IMG/VR virus record: IMGVR_UViG_3300033145_003419
Location: 1-48,502 of that record
DNA length: 48,502 nt
Source of the DNA: a virus
Strand: one strand, 5' to 3'
Below the pieces are notes generated by a model. That model had not been told where the DNA came from. It saw nothing but the letters and a program-made list of their open reading frames with translations, and ran no database searches. A program made the position numbers and the translations under genes. The first letter of the stretch is position 1. Each line of letters starts with the position of its first letter. Positions 9,979 to 17,541 of the stretch are shown here, piece by piece.

Positions 9979-10012
9979 AATAACCCCCAAGTTGCCTAGC
10001 ATGTTCCCCGAT

Positions 10013-10042
10013 ATATTAAAACGTTCCCCAATAGGGCGTCAA
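10013..10042 (-). promoter_or_regulatory. Sigma70-type promoter for the HsdR-N-like gene
   Basis: On the minus strand TTGACG (plus 10037-10042) is followed after 18 bases by TAATAT (plus 10013-10018). Transcription would begin near 10006 and give a leader of about 28 bases before ATG 9978. Two GGGGAAC copies flank the -10 box and could be a regulator site. Confidence 0.6.
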
Positions 10043-10051
10043 TGATTTGAT

Positions 10052-10969
10052 TCAGCTCTCCGGCATATCACCTTTCATCTCAAAGAGCAGTTCCTGTACC
10101 GCTTCGATGGCTATCAGGGTTCCGGCCAGTGCTCCCTTCAGGTCACTTGAAAACGAATGAGCATGAGACTTGACCTCCGCAAAGATCTTCTTGAGCTCCT
10201 CCTCAACCCGCTTGTGTTTGGTTATGTCCCATGCCGCTATAACCTCTGCTGGCCGTCCCTGGTATTGGGTGGCGCTGCTGTGTATCAAGGCTGTTAGAGT
10301 TGACCTGTCCCTTCTTACCAACGTCGCCTCTTGCAGATTCTTGCCCCCTGACTCGATATGAGCGCGCGCGATGTTGTGGTCCCCGGAGTCAATGAACTGG
10401 AAGCCGTCCATGCCGACAAGCTCGTCTGGATCGTAGCCCAACACCTCTCCTGCTCTCTTGTTGGCAAGGAGGATCTTTCCGTCCTCGTGGAATATGACCC
10501 CTTCCCGAGATACCTCCGATATAGCTTGGCACTTTGCTACCATGTCTCTCAGCCTGTCCTTCGCTCGCTTGAGAGCGATCTCGGATAACGCGTGTTTAAC
10601 TGCATCGGGAAGCAGGGTAGTGAGGCGCTTGTCCTTCACAACGTACCCAGAAGCGCCGAGCCTGATTGCGCTCGCCGCGATCTGCTCGTCGCCTTGCCCC
10701 GTGACCATAACCACTCGAGGCGGGTTCTCTATGGCCTTTATCTCTTCCAGCAGCTCCAGGCCGTCGCCGTCGGGCAATCGGTAGTCCAGGGTGATGACCT
10801 TATAGGTTTCCGAGGCTAGCGTCTCCCGAGCGGAAGCGCAGTCCTCTGCGATTGTTACCTGGGCGTCAAACGTGCGGTTAAGGACTCGCTTGAGTAACAC
10901 TGCCATGTCGGGCTCGTCCTCGACAATGAGCATCCGTGGGCGGCGTTCCGATTCTTTCCCGTCAATCAT
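10052..10969 (-). CDS. Response regulator with REC and PAS domains
   Basis: 305 residues. The receiver domain has the acidic cluster VEDEPD, phospho-acceptor Asp62 (in TLDYRLPDGDG), Thr90 (VMVTG) and Lys112 (VVKDK). A PAS domain follows from about 150 (ISEVSREGVIFHEDGKILLA and a C-terminal AAWDITKHKRVEEEL). It ends in a helix without a DNA-binding or kinase domain, so signalling must go through protein contact. Such a regulator directly downstream of the phage repressor is unusual. It could tie prophage state to a host two-component signal. A good ribosome site AGGAGGACCC precedes ATG 10969. Confidence 0.9.
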   Translation of the reverse strand: MIDGKESERRPRMLIVEDEPDMAVLLKRVLNRTFDAQVTIAEDCASARETLASETYKVITLDYRLPDGDGLELLEEIKAIENPPRVVMVTGQGDEQIAASAIRLGASGYVVKDKRLTTLLPDAVKHALSEIALKRAKDRLRDMVAKCQAISEVSREGVIFHEDGKILLANKRAGEVLGYDPDELVGMDGFQFIDSGDHNIARAHIESGGKNLQEATLVRRDRSTLTALIHSSATQYQGRPAEVIAAWDITKHKRVEEELKKIFAEVKSHAHSFSSDLKGALAGTLIAIEAVQELLFEMKGDMPES

Positions 10970-11026
10970 GGGTCCTCCTATTCTATCCCCCAGCCAGGAA
11001 TTAGGACCTTCCTGTTGCCTTCCTTG

Positions 11027-11060
11027 TTAACAGAACAGGTGTATTAACAGAACAGGTGTA
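11027..11060. repeat. 17-bp direct tandem repeat between repressor and response regulator
   Basis: TTAACAGAACAGGTGTA occurs twice head to tail (11027-11043, 11044-11060). It lies in the 108-base gap between the repressor stop and the REC-PAS start. Each copy carries an imperfect dyad (TGTT...AACA). This is the expected place for an operator controlling the response regulator and genes downstream. Confidence 0.8.
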
Positions 11061-11077
11061 ACACAATACGTTACATT

Positions 11078-11458
11078 TCAACCGTATTTTTTATCCCGTT
11101 CTGCCTTCCGTAACTCCTTCTCCTTGCTCTCCACGATCCGCATGATGACCTCTATCTCCGCAGGCGAGAGGTCCGGGTTGGCGGTGAGCACGACGCGTAT
11201 GTCGTCGGCATTGGTCTTGTATTTCTCGATGGTTTCCCGGATGTACTTGGCGTCGAAGTCCTGGAAAAGGTCTTCATACTTGATGTCGAGAACCTGAAGC
11301 ACCTTCTTGAGCTTCTCCGGTCGCGGTTGATGTTTGCCACTCTCCCATTGGGATATTGTAGAACCCGGCACCCCAGATAGTCTGCCCAGTTCATTAACTC
11401 CCAGGCCCCGAAATTCACGTACCTTCTTTAAGCGGCCTCCGACATCGCTGATGTCCAT
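11078..11458 (-). CDS. XRE/CI-type prophage repressor
   Basis: 126 residues. The N-terminal helix-turn-helix covers about 7-62: RLKKVREFRGLGVNELGRLSG, then PGSTISQWESGKHQPRPEKL. The C-terminal part is a helical, charged oligomerisation region without the LexA-type self-cleavage domain. Release would therefore come from an external factor such as the ImmA/IrrE-like protease at 1444-1911. It faces a divergent Cro-like gene across a 150-base operator region. This is the standard arrangement of a lysogeny switch. Confidence 0.9.
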   Translation of the reverse strand: MDISDVGGRLKKVREFRGLGVNELGRLSGVPGSTISQWESGKHQPRPEKLKKVLQVLDIKYEDLFQDFDAKYIRETIEKYKTNADDIRVVLTANPDLSPAEIEVIMRIVESKEKELRKAERDKKYG

Positions 11459-11610
11459 CCTTCAATTGTAGCGGTGTTTTGCTGCCTCTATGTGATATCT
11501 CTGAATATTTTTAGAAAAAGTTTGTAAAATGCTTTACAACTCTGAACGTTATGTGCTACCGTTCAAATACGCTCCGAGTTACCTAACGTATTTTAACGAT
11601 GGAGGCAAGC
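11459..11610. promoter_or_regulatory. Divergent operator/promoter region of the lysogeny switch
   Basis: An AT-rich intergenic region between the leftward repressor and the rightward Cro-like gene. It contains a perfect 7-base inverted repeat with a four-base centre (TTGTAAA/TTTACAA, 11522-11539). A 6-base inverted repeat with an 11-base centre (TGAACG/CGTTCA, 11543-11565) follows. Both are probable repressor or Cro sites. Hexamers resembling -35 and -10 boxes are present on both strands, but I cannot choose a unique pair. Confidence 0.72.
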
Positions 11611-11838
11611 GTGAGAGCCAACAACATACTCTCGGTCCTAATGAAGAACCGTAGCATCAGCGGTGGGCAACTGGCAGAGAGCACCGGCCTCAACAACTCA
11701 GTCATCAGCCAGATCAAGAACGGGATTCGCCTGCCCTCCGACGAGGAGCTCGAGAAGATCTGTATCGCCCTGGGCGTGACCCCGGAGCAGATATACCCGG
11801 ACGACCAGCTACGTGAAGCACTCCAGGAGGCAAGGTGA
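11611..11838 (+). CDS. Cro-like HTH regulator
   Basis: 75 residues, nearly all one helix-turn-helix domain: RANNILSVLMKNRSISGGQLAE, then LNNSVISQIKNGIRLPSDEEL and a closing helix ending in DDQLREALQEAR. GTG 11611 is preferred over the ATG at 11599 because GGAGG lies five bases upstream of the GTG. First gene of the rightward early operon, opposite the repressor. It overlaps the next small gene by a GTGA junction. Its role as Cro is inferred from size and place. Confidence 0.85.
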   Translation: MRANNILSVLMKNRSISGGQLAESTGLNNSVISQIKNGIRLPSDEELEKICIALGVTPEQIYPDDQLREALQEAR

Positions 11839-12011
11839 ACGCAGAAGAGGAAGAGCGAGCCTATGATCGCCTGGCGGTTATCTGCGTCAGGGCTGACGAG
11901 AGGTCGGCCGAGAAGGAACTCGCGGAGGCGCGGGAGCGGCTGAATAAGGGGGGATACGTTGAACTGCACGCTGATAAAACAGCTAAACGAAGCGCTGGAT
12001 CTGAACATTGA
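11835..12011 (+). CDS. Small early protein
   Basis: 58 residues from GTG 11835, which overlaps the Cro-like stop (GTGA) and has a GGAGG site. The first part is a charged helix (EEEERAYDRLAVICVRADERSAE, Ala/Glu/Arg-rich). The last third is read through the start of the following gene. Helical, no family recognised. The strong ribosome site and tight overlap argue that it is translated. Confidence 0.55.
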   Translation: MNAEEEERAYDRLAVICVRADERSAEKELAEARERLNKGGYVELHADKTAKRSAGSEH

Positions 12012-12246
12012 GGCCAACTCAATACTCCAGGACGAAGAGCTCCGGGAACTGGCGGTACGGGTTCAGGGGGAGCAGGAGAAGGTCCGGATCAGGGTACTCA
12101 AGCTGGAGGACCTTGAGGACACGCTTCAGGAAGAGCTGTTCGCCAGGAGCGTGAAGGCACAGGGTCAGCTCACGGCACAGGCCAGCGTGCTGGAGAGAGC
12201 ATACCAGGAGGCCTGCGGGCTTTTGAGACCGCCAAAGACAGCGTAA
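11959..12246 (+). CDS. Early coiled-coil protein
   Basis: 95 residues from TTG 11959, which follows a run of six G. Almost wholly helical with heptad-like Leu/Val spacing (ILQDEELRELAVRVQGEQEKVRIRV is split here by charged residues), then a second helix (GQLTAQASVLERAYQEACGLL). It overlaps the end of the preceding gene by 53 bases in another frame. No family is recognised; small helical proteins are common at this place in early phage operons. Confidence 0.6.
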   Translation: MNCTLIKQLNEALDLNIEANSILQDEELRELAVRVQGEQEKVRIRVLKLEDLEDTLQEELFARSVKAQGQLTAQASVLERAYQEACGLLRPPKTA

Positions 12247-12268
12247 GTAAGCGAAACAGGGGGTAACA

Positions 12269-13261
12269 ATGGCACCACTACCGCAGGGAATCAAAGGACT
12301 CACGGACACTATCAGGATCCCCAGGGCGGGCAGGATCCGTCTCGGCGAGAAGGACGTCTCCCAGAAGACTGGCCGGGAATATCCGCGAGCGCTGGATCAC
12401 TTCAACTTCGTCGATGCCCCGTTGGCCGGTGAGTACTACGGGGACAACTGCCGGGAACTGGACATCATGTTCCCCGTAAACGACCCCTCCGCGATCCTGG
12501 ACTTGGCTTATATCCGCTGGGGCACAGGGGGCTGGAAGTGCCGGGGCGACGGGGAAGTAGCGGTTCACCGCGAGGTAGACCACGAGATCGAGTGCCTGGG
12601 CGAGGATTGTCAGGCTTTTATAGAAGGGGACTGCAAGCGCCAGGGCAGGGTGGAGTTTATCCTCTACAAGGTCCCCGGCGGCCTCTCCGTCTACGACATC
12701 AGCACCACCGGAAAGAGAAGCATCCAGAACTTGGTGGCCGGGCTGGAGATGGTGCAGGGCCTCTTTGGCAGGATCCACGGAATCCCGCTCAAGCTGTTCT
12801 TGGACCCTTACCAGGTTAGTTACGTCGACGACAACGGCAAGCAACACAAATCCAACCACTACTGCCTACGCCTGGACACGGCTCAGAGCCTTACCGAGGT
12901 AACGCCGCTGGCCCTGGGCGGGGCGAAGCTCGAGTTGCCGTCGGCACCGGAAGAGCTGCCTGACGACCTGTGGCCCAAGAGTGTTCAGGAGGAAAAGGAG
13001 CTGCCAGAGGCCCCGGTGGCCGCTGCCCCCCCGATCGACCCCGATATCCTTACAGGCTTTGAGATCCTGGGGACTCCCGAAAAAGAGCGCACGCGGCTGC
13101 TCCAGAAATACGAGGGCTACCCCGACAAGCTCAAGCAGTACCTGAGCGCCCGAGTCGACGCCGAGATCGACCCGGAATCAAATCAGGAATCAAATCAGGA
13201 ATCAAACGTCACCGAGCTTCCCCAACCGGCCCCTAAGAGTGAAAGGAAGGCGTACTTCTAA
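12269..13261 (+). CDS. Recombination directionality factor, phiC31 gp3-like
   Basis: 330 residues. The N-terminus IRIPRAGRIRLGEK...GREYPRALDHF, the YGD...LDIMFPV segment and the cysteine cluster CRGDG...CLGEDC...GDCKRQG resemble the gp3-like family, whose founder switches the phiC31 serine integrase from integration to excision. That fits the serine integrase at 1-1410. The C-terminal 100 residues are acidic and Pro-rich and end in a triplicated ESNQ motif. The 3' end overlaps the nuclease start by one base. The family assignment is by pattern memory, not a search. If correct, this protein controls excision. Confidence 0.8.
   Translation: MAPLPQGIKGLTDTIRIPRAGRIRLGEKDVSQKTGREYPRALDHFNFVDAPLAGEYYGDNCRELDIMFPVNDPSAILDLAYIRWGTGGWKCRGDGEVAVHREVDHEIECLGEDCQAFIEGDCKRQGRVEFILYKVPGGLSVYDISTTGKRSIQNLVAGLEMVQGLFGRIHGIPLKLFLDPYQVSYVDDNGKQHKSNHYCLRLDTAQSLTEVTPLALGGAKLELPSAPEELPDDLWPKSVQEEKELPEAPVAAAPPIDPDILTGFEILGTPEKERTRLLQKYEGYPDKLKQYLSARVDAEIDPESNQESNQESNVTELPQPAPKSERKAYF
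13174..13206. repeat. Three GGAATCA motifs at 12-bp spacing
   Basis: GGAATCA begins at 13174, 13186 and 13198, a 12-bp period, in the 3' part of the gp3-like gene, where it encodes ESNQ repeats. The same heptamer in the same 12-bp phase recurs at 21137-21172 in an unrelated gene. Confidence 0.85.
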
Positions 13262-14301
13262 TGAGTAACCACAGCTATTCCAGAGATAACCTCTATAACC
13301 AATGCCCCAGGGCATTCGAGTGCCGCTACACTAAGAAGTTGCTCGAGGCGGTATCCGAGGCCCTGGAGCGGGGAACCGCGGTTCATGAGGCAATAGCGGC
13401 TTACACCAGGCACTGCCTGGACAAGGGTTTGAAGACGGATGTCCAGTTCCTGCTCGACTATCAGGGCACCGACGAGGTCCGCGAGATACTGGAAACCTAC
13501 GCCGACACCCACATTCTCGAGCCTGGTAACTACGTTATCGAGGAGATGTGGAATATCGCACTGGGCGGGCACACGTGGTGGGGGGTCATCGACCAGCTGA
13601 AGGATGAGGGGGAATGCCTGATTATCACGGATCTCAAGACTGACCACGTGATACGTTCCCAGGCTGAGATCGACAAGGACTTTCAGCTACGTTGCTACGC
13701 ATGGATGGCGGCGCAGAAGTACCCGGACGCCAAAGTGTTCATTTGCCGGATTGATTTCGTGAGGTATGGAGTTATTCGAGAGGTCACATACCTTCTCGAG
13801 GATATCCCGGCGATTGAGAAGGATATCCTTGCCGGCATCGAACGCATCGAGGCCGACCAGGAGTACAAACCTACGCCAGGTAGCTACTGTGGCTGGTGCT
13901 CCTGGACCGCTGACTGCCCCGCACTCACCAACGGGGGCCTCGAGGTACTCACCGGCCCGGAGGACGCGCTGGCACTGGCCGGCGAGCGGATAGCCCTGGA
14001 TGCCAGGCGCAAGGCCATCGATACCCTGCTCAAGCCCTGGTGTACCCAGGAAGGGGCTATCGAGGTCAACGGAATGGAAACAGGCTACTTCAGGTCCGAG
14101 TCCGTGAAGTACCCCGACCTTCTGGACCTCCAGGTTGTCCTGGCCGACAGTGGACGCGAGCTCAACCACTTTGTCCGGGCAGACACCACCGCGATCAAGA
14201 AGGCCGCCAGGGCTGACCAAAACCTGGCCGGCGCCCTGGCGGATATCGCGGTGGACAATTCCAAGACCACGTTCAAGGCGAGGAAGGTGAAGACATCATG
14301 A
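13261..14301 (+). CDS. Cas4/RecB-like PD-(D/E)XK exonuclease with Fe-S cluster
   Basis: 346 residues. It has Cys15, then His42 (RGTAVHEAI), Asp111 (WWGVIDQL), the DLKT motif (Asp124, Lys126) and the QLRCYAW motif. The cysteines CGWCSWTADC (210, 213, 219) with Cys15 form the four-ligand iron-sulfur arrangement of Cas4 and AddB nucleases. It is expected to degrade DNA ends with single-strand polarity. It overlaps the SbcC-like ATPase gene by four bases, so the two probably act together in phage recombination. All catalytic residues are present. Confidence 0.92.
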   Translation: MSNHSYSRDNLYNQCPRAFECRYTKKLLEAVSEALERGTAVHEAIAAYTRHCLDKGLKTDVQFLLDYQGTDEVREILETYADTHILEPGNYVIEEMWNIALGGHTWWGVIDQLKDEGECLIITDLKTDHVIRSQAEIDKDFQLRCYAWMAAQKYPDAKVFICRIDFVRYGVIREVTYLLEDIPAIEKDILAGIERIEADQEYKPTPGSYCGWCSWTADCPALTNGGLEVLTGPEDALALAGERIALDARRKAIDTLLKPWCTQEGAIEVNGMETGYFRSESVKYPDLLDLQVVLADSGRELNHFVRADTTAIKKAARADQNLAGALADIAVDNSKTTFKARKVKTS

Positions 14302-16145
14302 AATTATACGCGTTGGGACTGAAGCACTTCACGAGGTATGAGGAATTCAAGGCCAACTTTGACTCCAAGATCAACGTCGTTGTCGGCGAGAACGCAGCTG
14401 GCAAGACCTCGATCCTGGATGCCCTGGCCTACCTGTTCACTGGCCGCTGTGACCGCACCGACAAGGGTGGCAAGGGTGCCGAGCACATGATCCAGGTCGG
14501 GGCTAAGCAAGCGGACATAGCAGCGATAGTAGCTGCCAACGGGAACGAGCCGGTTACCTTCTCACGCGGGATCCCGGGAGGGCTGTCGATCGACGACCAC
14601 GCGGGCAACAACACCGCTCTCCAGGGCTTTCTCAACGACTACCTGGGCGTCGATGACCGGGTTATCACCGCGGCACTTAGCTCCACCGGCTTTCTCGACA
14701 TGCGCCCGGCGGACCAGAAGGGCTTGCTGTTCGGGCTACTGGGGCTGAGCTTCGATCGCAAGGACGTTACCGAGCGCGTCATGGAATGCTTCGGCACTGA
14801 CCATGAGGTACAGGTGCACAGGATGCTCAACGCGGCGCCTGACAAGCTGTATGACGGCACCGGTGCCACCTTCGCCAACCTCTACAAGCACTTCTACGAG
14901 CTTCGCAAGAACACCAAGCGGCGCCTCAAGGACATGGGGGCCGTGCCGGCGCTCACTGTCGCGGAGAACCATCCGCCGAAAGACGAGATCGAGGAGCAGT
15001 TGGGGGAGCTGAGGAGGGAGCTTGCCGAGAAACGCACTGCCCTGGGGATACATGAGGGGGGTGTCACCAGCAGGGAGCGGCTCAAGCAGGAGATCGAGAG
15101 ATTGACCGCGGACCTCGAGAACGCCGGCAGTCCGGGTTCGGCCAGGCGGCAGCTGGAGGCCCTGGATGAAAAGCTCGACGAGTACAAGCACGGTATTAAT
15201 GGCAAGAAGACAGAGGCCCGCTCCCTGGCGGACGCGGCTGAGGCTCTCGGTGCCGCCGGCGCTACCAAGTCATGCCCACTGGCCCCGGGACTCATAACCT
15301 GCCCCCTGGGAAAGGAAAAGAGAAAGAAGCTGGTCGGTGAGCTCGAGAACAAGCGGGCGGACTTGGAAAAGGATATCGGCGAGATCGAGGATGCCATGGG
15401 GCTGTTATTGCCCCGGCGCGTAGAACTGGTGGCTGAGGCTGCCAATCCCGGCAAGAAGGAACTCGAGGCTGATATCGAGACGCTTGAGGACAAGCTGGCC
15501 GCGCTATCATCCGGTGATATCGATCCCGACGAGACCCGCGACGAGATCAGGGTCCTCCAGGACCGTATCACCAACGGCCAGGGGATCTTAGCTAACATCA
15601 ACAAGGCTGAGGGGCGCCAGGAGGAACTGGACCGCCAGGCCGGTGAGCGGGAGAAGCTCGAGGACCAGGTAGAGGTCTTAGAGCTCCTGGTTGAGATCCT
15701 CAGTCCGAAGGGACTGCCCGGGCGGATCCTGGGTGAGACCATCGGCCCTATCGAGAAGAACGCCAACGAGCGGCTCCAGGAGCTTACTGGAGGCCGGTAC
15801 TCGCTTGCCCTACAGGTAGACCCGGACTTCAAGGTGTTTATCACCCACGACGGCGTGACAAGCGACCTCAGTCTCCTGTCCTCGAGCGAAAAGCTCAGGG
15901 TGGGCGTGGTCCTCCAGGACGCGATCGTGCGGCTGTCCGGACTGCGCTTCCTGGTGATCGACAACGTTGACGTTTTGGACCCGGCCAACCGGTTGCTCCT
16001 GATGGACCTGCTGGTTTCCATCAAGGGCGACTACGACTCCATCCTGGTGCTTTCCACGGTGGGGGCCAACGGCGTGAGCGACCCTGGTATCGACGATCTG
16101 ACGGTATGGCGGCTCGAGGACGGCAAGTTGGGGGTAGTGTCGTGA
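14298..16145 (+). CDS. SbcC/RecF-like ABC ATPase
   Basis: 615 residues. Walker A GENAAGKTS (30-38) follows a RecF-style N-terminus. A long coiled coil covers about 225-465. Its middle has two cysteines nine apart (Cys326, Cys335), which could be a degenerate zinc hook; a Rad50 hook is CxxC. The C-terminal lobe has the signature LSSSEK (527-532) and Walker B FLVIDNVD (551-558). It probably works on DNA ends together with the adjacent nuclease, as an SbcCD/Rad50-type pair. The overlap with both neighbours fits one operon. Confidence 0.9.
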   Translation: MKLYALGLKHFTRYEEFKANFDSKINVVVGENAAGKTSILDALAYLFTGRCDRTDKGGKGAEHMIQVGAKQADIAAIVAANGNEPVTFSRGIPGGLSIDDHAGNNTALQGFLNDYLGVDDRVITAALSSTGFLDMRPADQKGLLFGLLGLSFDRKDVTERVMECFGTDHEVQVHRMLNAAPDKLYDGTGATFANLYKHFYELRKNTKRRLKDMGAVPALTVAENHPPKDEIEEQLGELRRELAEKRTALGIHEGGVTSRERLKQEIERLTADLENAGSPGSARRQLEALDEKLDEYKHGINGKKTEARSLADAAEALGAAGATKSCPLAPGLITCPLGKEKRKKLVGELENKRADLEKDIGEIEDAMGLLLPRRVELVAEAANPGKKELEADIETLEDKLAALSSGDIDPDETRDEIRVLQDRITNGQGILANINKAEGRQEELDRQAGEREKLEDQVEVLELLVEILSPKGLPGRILGETIGPIEKNANERLQELTGGRYSLALQVDPDFKVFITHDGVTSDLSLLSSSEKLRVGVVLQDAIVRLSGLRFLVIDNVDVLDPANRLLLMDLLVSIKGDYDSILVLSTVGANGVSDPGIDDLTVWRLEDGKLGVVS

Positions 16146-16357
16146 GTGACACCGACGTTTTGAGTAGAACGCAAGAAGTGACCTTGACTCTTGATCAACA
16201 GCTGGATATCCGCTCACTGCTCCAGCGTATCGCGGGGAACCTGGAGACGTGCGCGGAGTCTGAGGAGTACGTTGCCAGGCGCCAGGCCCAGCGGGGGCTC
16301 AAGAAGCTCGCGGAGCTGCGCGGACTGCTGGTGGGGCTGGGGGTGTCGCACAAGTGA
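16142..16357 (+). CDS. Small helical early protein
   Basis: 71 residues from GTG 16142, overlapping the ATPase stop (GTGA); a GGGGG site lies seven bases upstream. Helical: TLDQQLDIRSLLQRIAGNLE and RQAQRGLKKLAELRGLL. No family is recognised. It overlaps the following cysteine-rich gene by four bases. Confidence 0.6.
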   Translation: MSDTDVLSRTQEVTLTLDQQLDIRSLLQRIAGNLETCAESEEYVARRQAQRGLKKLAELRGLLVGLGVSHK

Positions 16358-16518
16358 TCACTTGTGAGGACTACTACTACGAAGGCGATCCCTGCCCCTG
16401 GTGTGAACCGCGCCCCCAGCGTGAGGACGGGCCAGTCATCTATTGCAGCCTATATCGCCGGGTGATGTACCTGGAGGACTGCATGGAGCGTTGCGGTGAG
16501 GAGGAGGCTACCGGTTGA
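16354..16518 (+). CDS. Very small cysteine-rich protein
   Basis: 54 residues from GTG 16354 in a GTGA junction. It has six cysteines: ITCEDYYY, CPWC, IYCS, DCMERC. It likely binds zinc. It ends at 16518, overlapping the TTG start of the next gene. Its translation is supported by coupling on both sides and by the cysteine spacing; its role is unknown. Confidence 0.55.
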   Translation: MITCEDYYYEGDPCPWCEPRPQREDGPVIYCSLYRRVMYLEDCMERCGEEEATG

Positions 16519-17108
16519 ACAAGGTGGAGAGAAACATGCGGGATATAGATCGTGTCCATCTTGAGGCTTTCATTCATCCCGTGAAGCTTGGCTGCAAACC
16601 TGCTTCTGAAGTGGATTGCCACCATAAGGACCTTGGTGAAGTGCTCGACATTATCACCGAGCGGGGACTTCTCTACACGGTCAAGAATCAGGGTCCAGAG
16701 TATCCGGAGAACTACCAGATCCACGCCTTCGCGAAACCCCACCTCAAGCACGTAATAGAGCATGCCCCAGTGTTCGATGATCCGGTCGTGGAGCATTGGT
16801 ACTGGGGCAAGCTCTACGGCTACAGCGAAGAGGCCATAGCTTCATACACGGACAAATTCTGTCTTGTCGCACTTGGGGCACGGCGGCAGGGTGTCCGTGC
16901 TGTCGTCAAGACGGACGATCTGGCCACAGTTGAGACACTTGTACCTCCCGATGCCCGGCTTCTCTCCGGTTGTTGGCATGTTTTTCACCTCCTTTTCGGA
17001 GTAATCCGTGGCGTTTTCAGGGCCTATGAGCAGGCCAACGCTGGTATGGATTTGGTTGCACGCACACTCAAGAATACCGGTCCAAGAGCAGGAGGTCAAT
17101 CAGAGTGA
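16515..17108 (+). CDS. Early phage protein, C-terminus doubtful
   Basis: Frame from TTG 16515, 197 residues. The first 115 residues look like a natural phage protein, ending in HWYWGKLYGYSEEAIASYT, a pattern I associate with small early phage proteins of unknown role. The last 80 or so residues are read across the complement of a convincing minus-strand zinc-ribbon gene (16842-16979). They are compositionally odd. I think the real gene was cut and extended by insertion of that gene. The frame rejoins the operon by a GTGA junction with the next gene. Confidence 0.6.
   Translation: MNKVERNMRDIDRVHLEAFIHPVKLGCKPASEVDCHHKDLGEVLDIITERGLLYTVKNQGPEYPENYQIHAFAKPHLKHVIEHAPVFDDPVVEHWYWGKLYGYSEEAIASYTDKFCLVALGARRQGVRAVVKTDDLATVETLVPPDARLLSGCWHVFHLLFGVIRGVFRAYEQANAGMDLVARTLKNTGPRAGGQSE
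16842..16979 (-). CDS. Zinc-ribbon protein, antisense insert
   Basis: 45 residues, read against all neighbours. MPTTGEKPGIGRYKCLNCG, then LPPCPKCDKTEFVRV, is a rubredoxin-like zinc ribbon (CxxC...CxxC) of a well-known small family with the GxYxCxxCG start. ATG 16979 has a perfect AAGGAGGTG site. A consensus promoter lies at 17071-17099. It is a self-contained unit (a moron) that can be expressed from the prophage while the early operon is silent. Confidence 0.85.
   Translation of the reverse strand: MPTTGEKPGIGRYKCLNCGQIVRLDDSTDTLPPCPKCDKTEFVRV
17071..17099 (-). promoter_or_regulatory. Promoter of the antisense zinc-ribbon gene
   Basis: Minus strand TTGACC (plus 17094-17099), a 17-base spacer, then TATTCT (plus 17071-17076). 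Transcription would start near 17064 and give a leader of about 85 bases before ATG 16979. Spacing and boxes are close to ideal. Confidence 0.75.
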
Positions 17109-17461
17109 CCGACGCTGAGCTTGATAGGTCAGCTCAAAGGCTGGCTCGCAAGATGAGGCGCGACCACTTCGGCGGTGACAACGCAGCCACCGCAGATGAT
17201 CTGGTGGACTATCTTGGCCTATCCACCGACAGGGACCTCCGGGACGTGATCGACTACGCCCAGGACGTGCTCCAGGAACCTATCGTCTCGACCTTCTCAG
17301 GCGGCTACTGCTACGCAAGCGGGTGGGAGGACGACTCTTATGTCCACTTTGAAAGCCAACGCAGAGCGGTGGCGATGGCGCATTTCAAGACGGTCAAGAA
17401 TGTTAACCGGGCGATGGAGAGGGTCTACGGCGAACCAACGCTTTTCGGGGTGACCGTATGA
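17105..17461 (+). CDS. Hypothetical early protein
   Basis: 118 residues from GTG 17105. It begins with a helical domain (LDRSAQRLARKMRRDHFGG). Next comes a segment resembling a winged helix (ATADDLVDYLGLSTDRDLRDVIDYA), then a strand-rich end. It may bind DNA. It sits directly before the replication initiator in the same operon. Family not recognised. Confidence 0.68.
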   Translation: MTDAELDRSAQRLARKMRRDHFGGDNAATADDLVDYLGLSTDRDLRDVIDYAQDVLQEPIVSTFSGGYCYASGWEDDSYVHFESQRRAVAMAHFKTVKNVNRAMERVYGEPTLFGVTV

Positions 17462-17541
17462 ACCCTGTCTCAACGCATACCAGCAAGCCTGCCTCCGGTG
17501 GAGTGGCATCACCGGGGGTTTTGTCTGTGGAGGGGGAGTAG
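17458..17541 (+). CDS. Possible 27-residue leader peptide
   Basis: ATG 17458 overlaps the previous stop (ATGA) and the frame runs to TAG 17539-17541, overlapping the GTG of the initiator. It is only 27 residues and low in information (Ser, Gly, Pro, Val). It may simply carry ribosomes to the GGAGGGGGAG site of the replication gene. Weak support. Confidence 0.3.
   Translation: MNPVSTHTSKPASGGVASPGVLSVEGE

Noticed and set aside
14894-16024. 376-residue minus-strand frame
   Set aside because: Complement of the SbcC-like coiled coil; Ser/Arg-rich composition typical of antisense frames.
16440-16796. 118-residue minus-strand frame
   Set aside because: Complement of the plus-strand early gene that ends in a natural-looking domain; no ribosome site on the minus strand.
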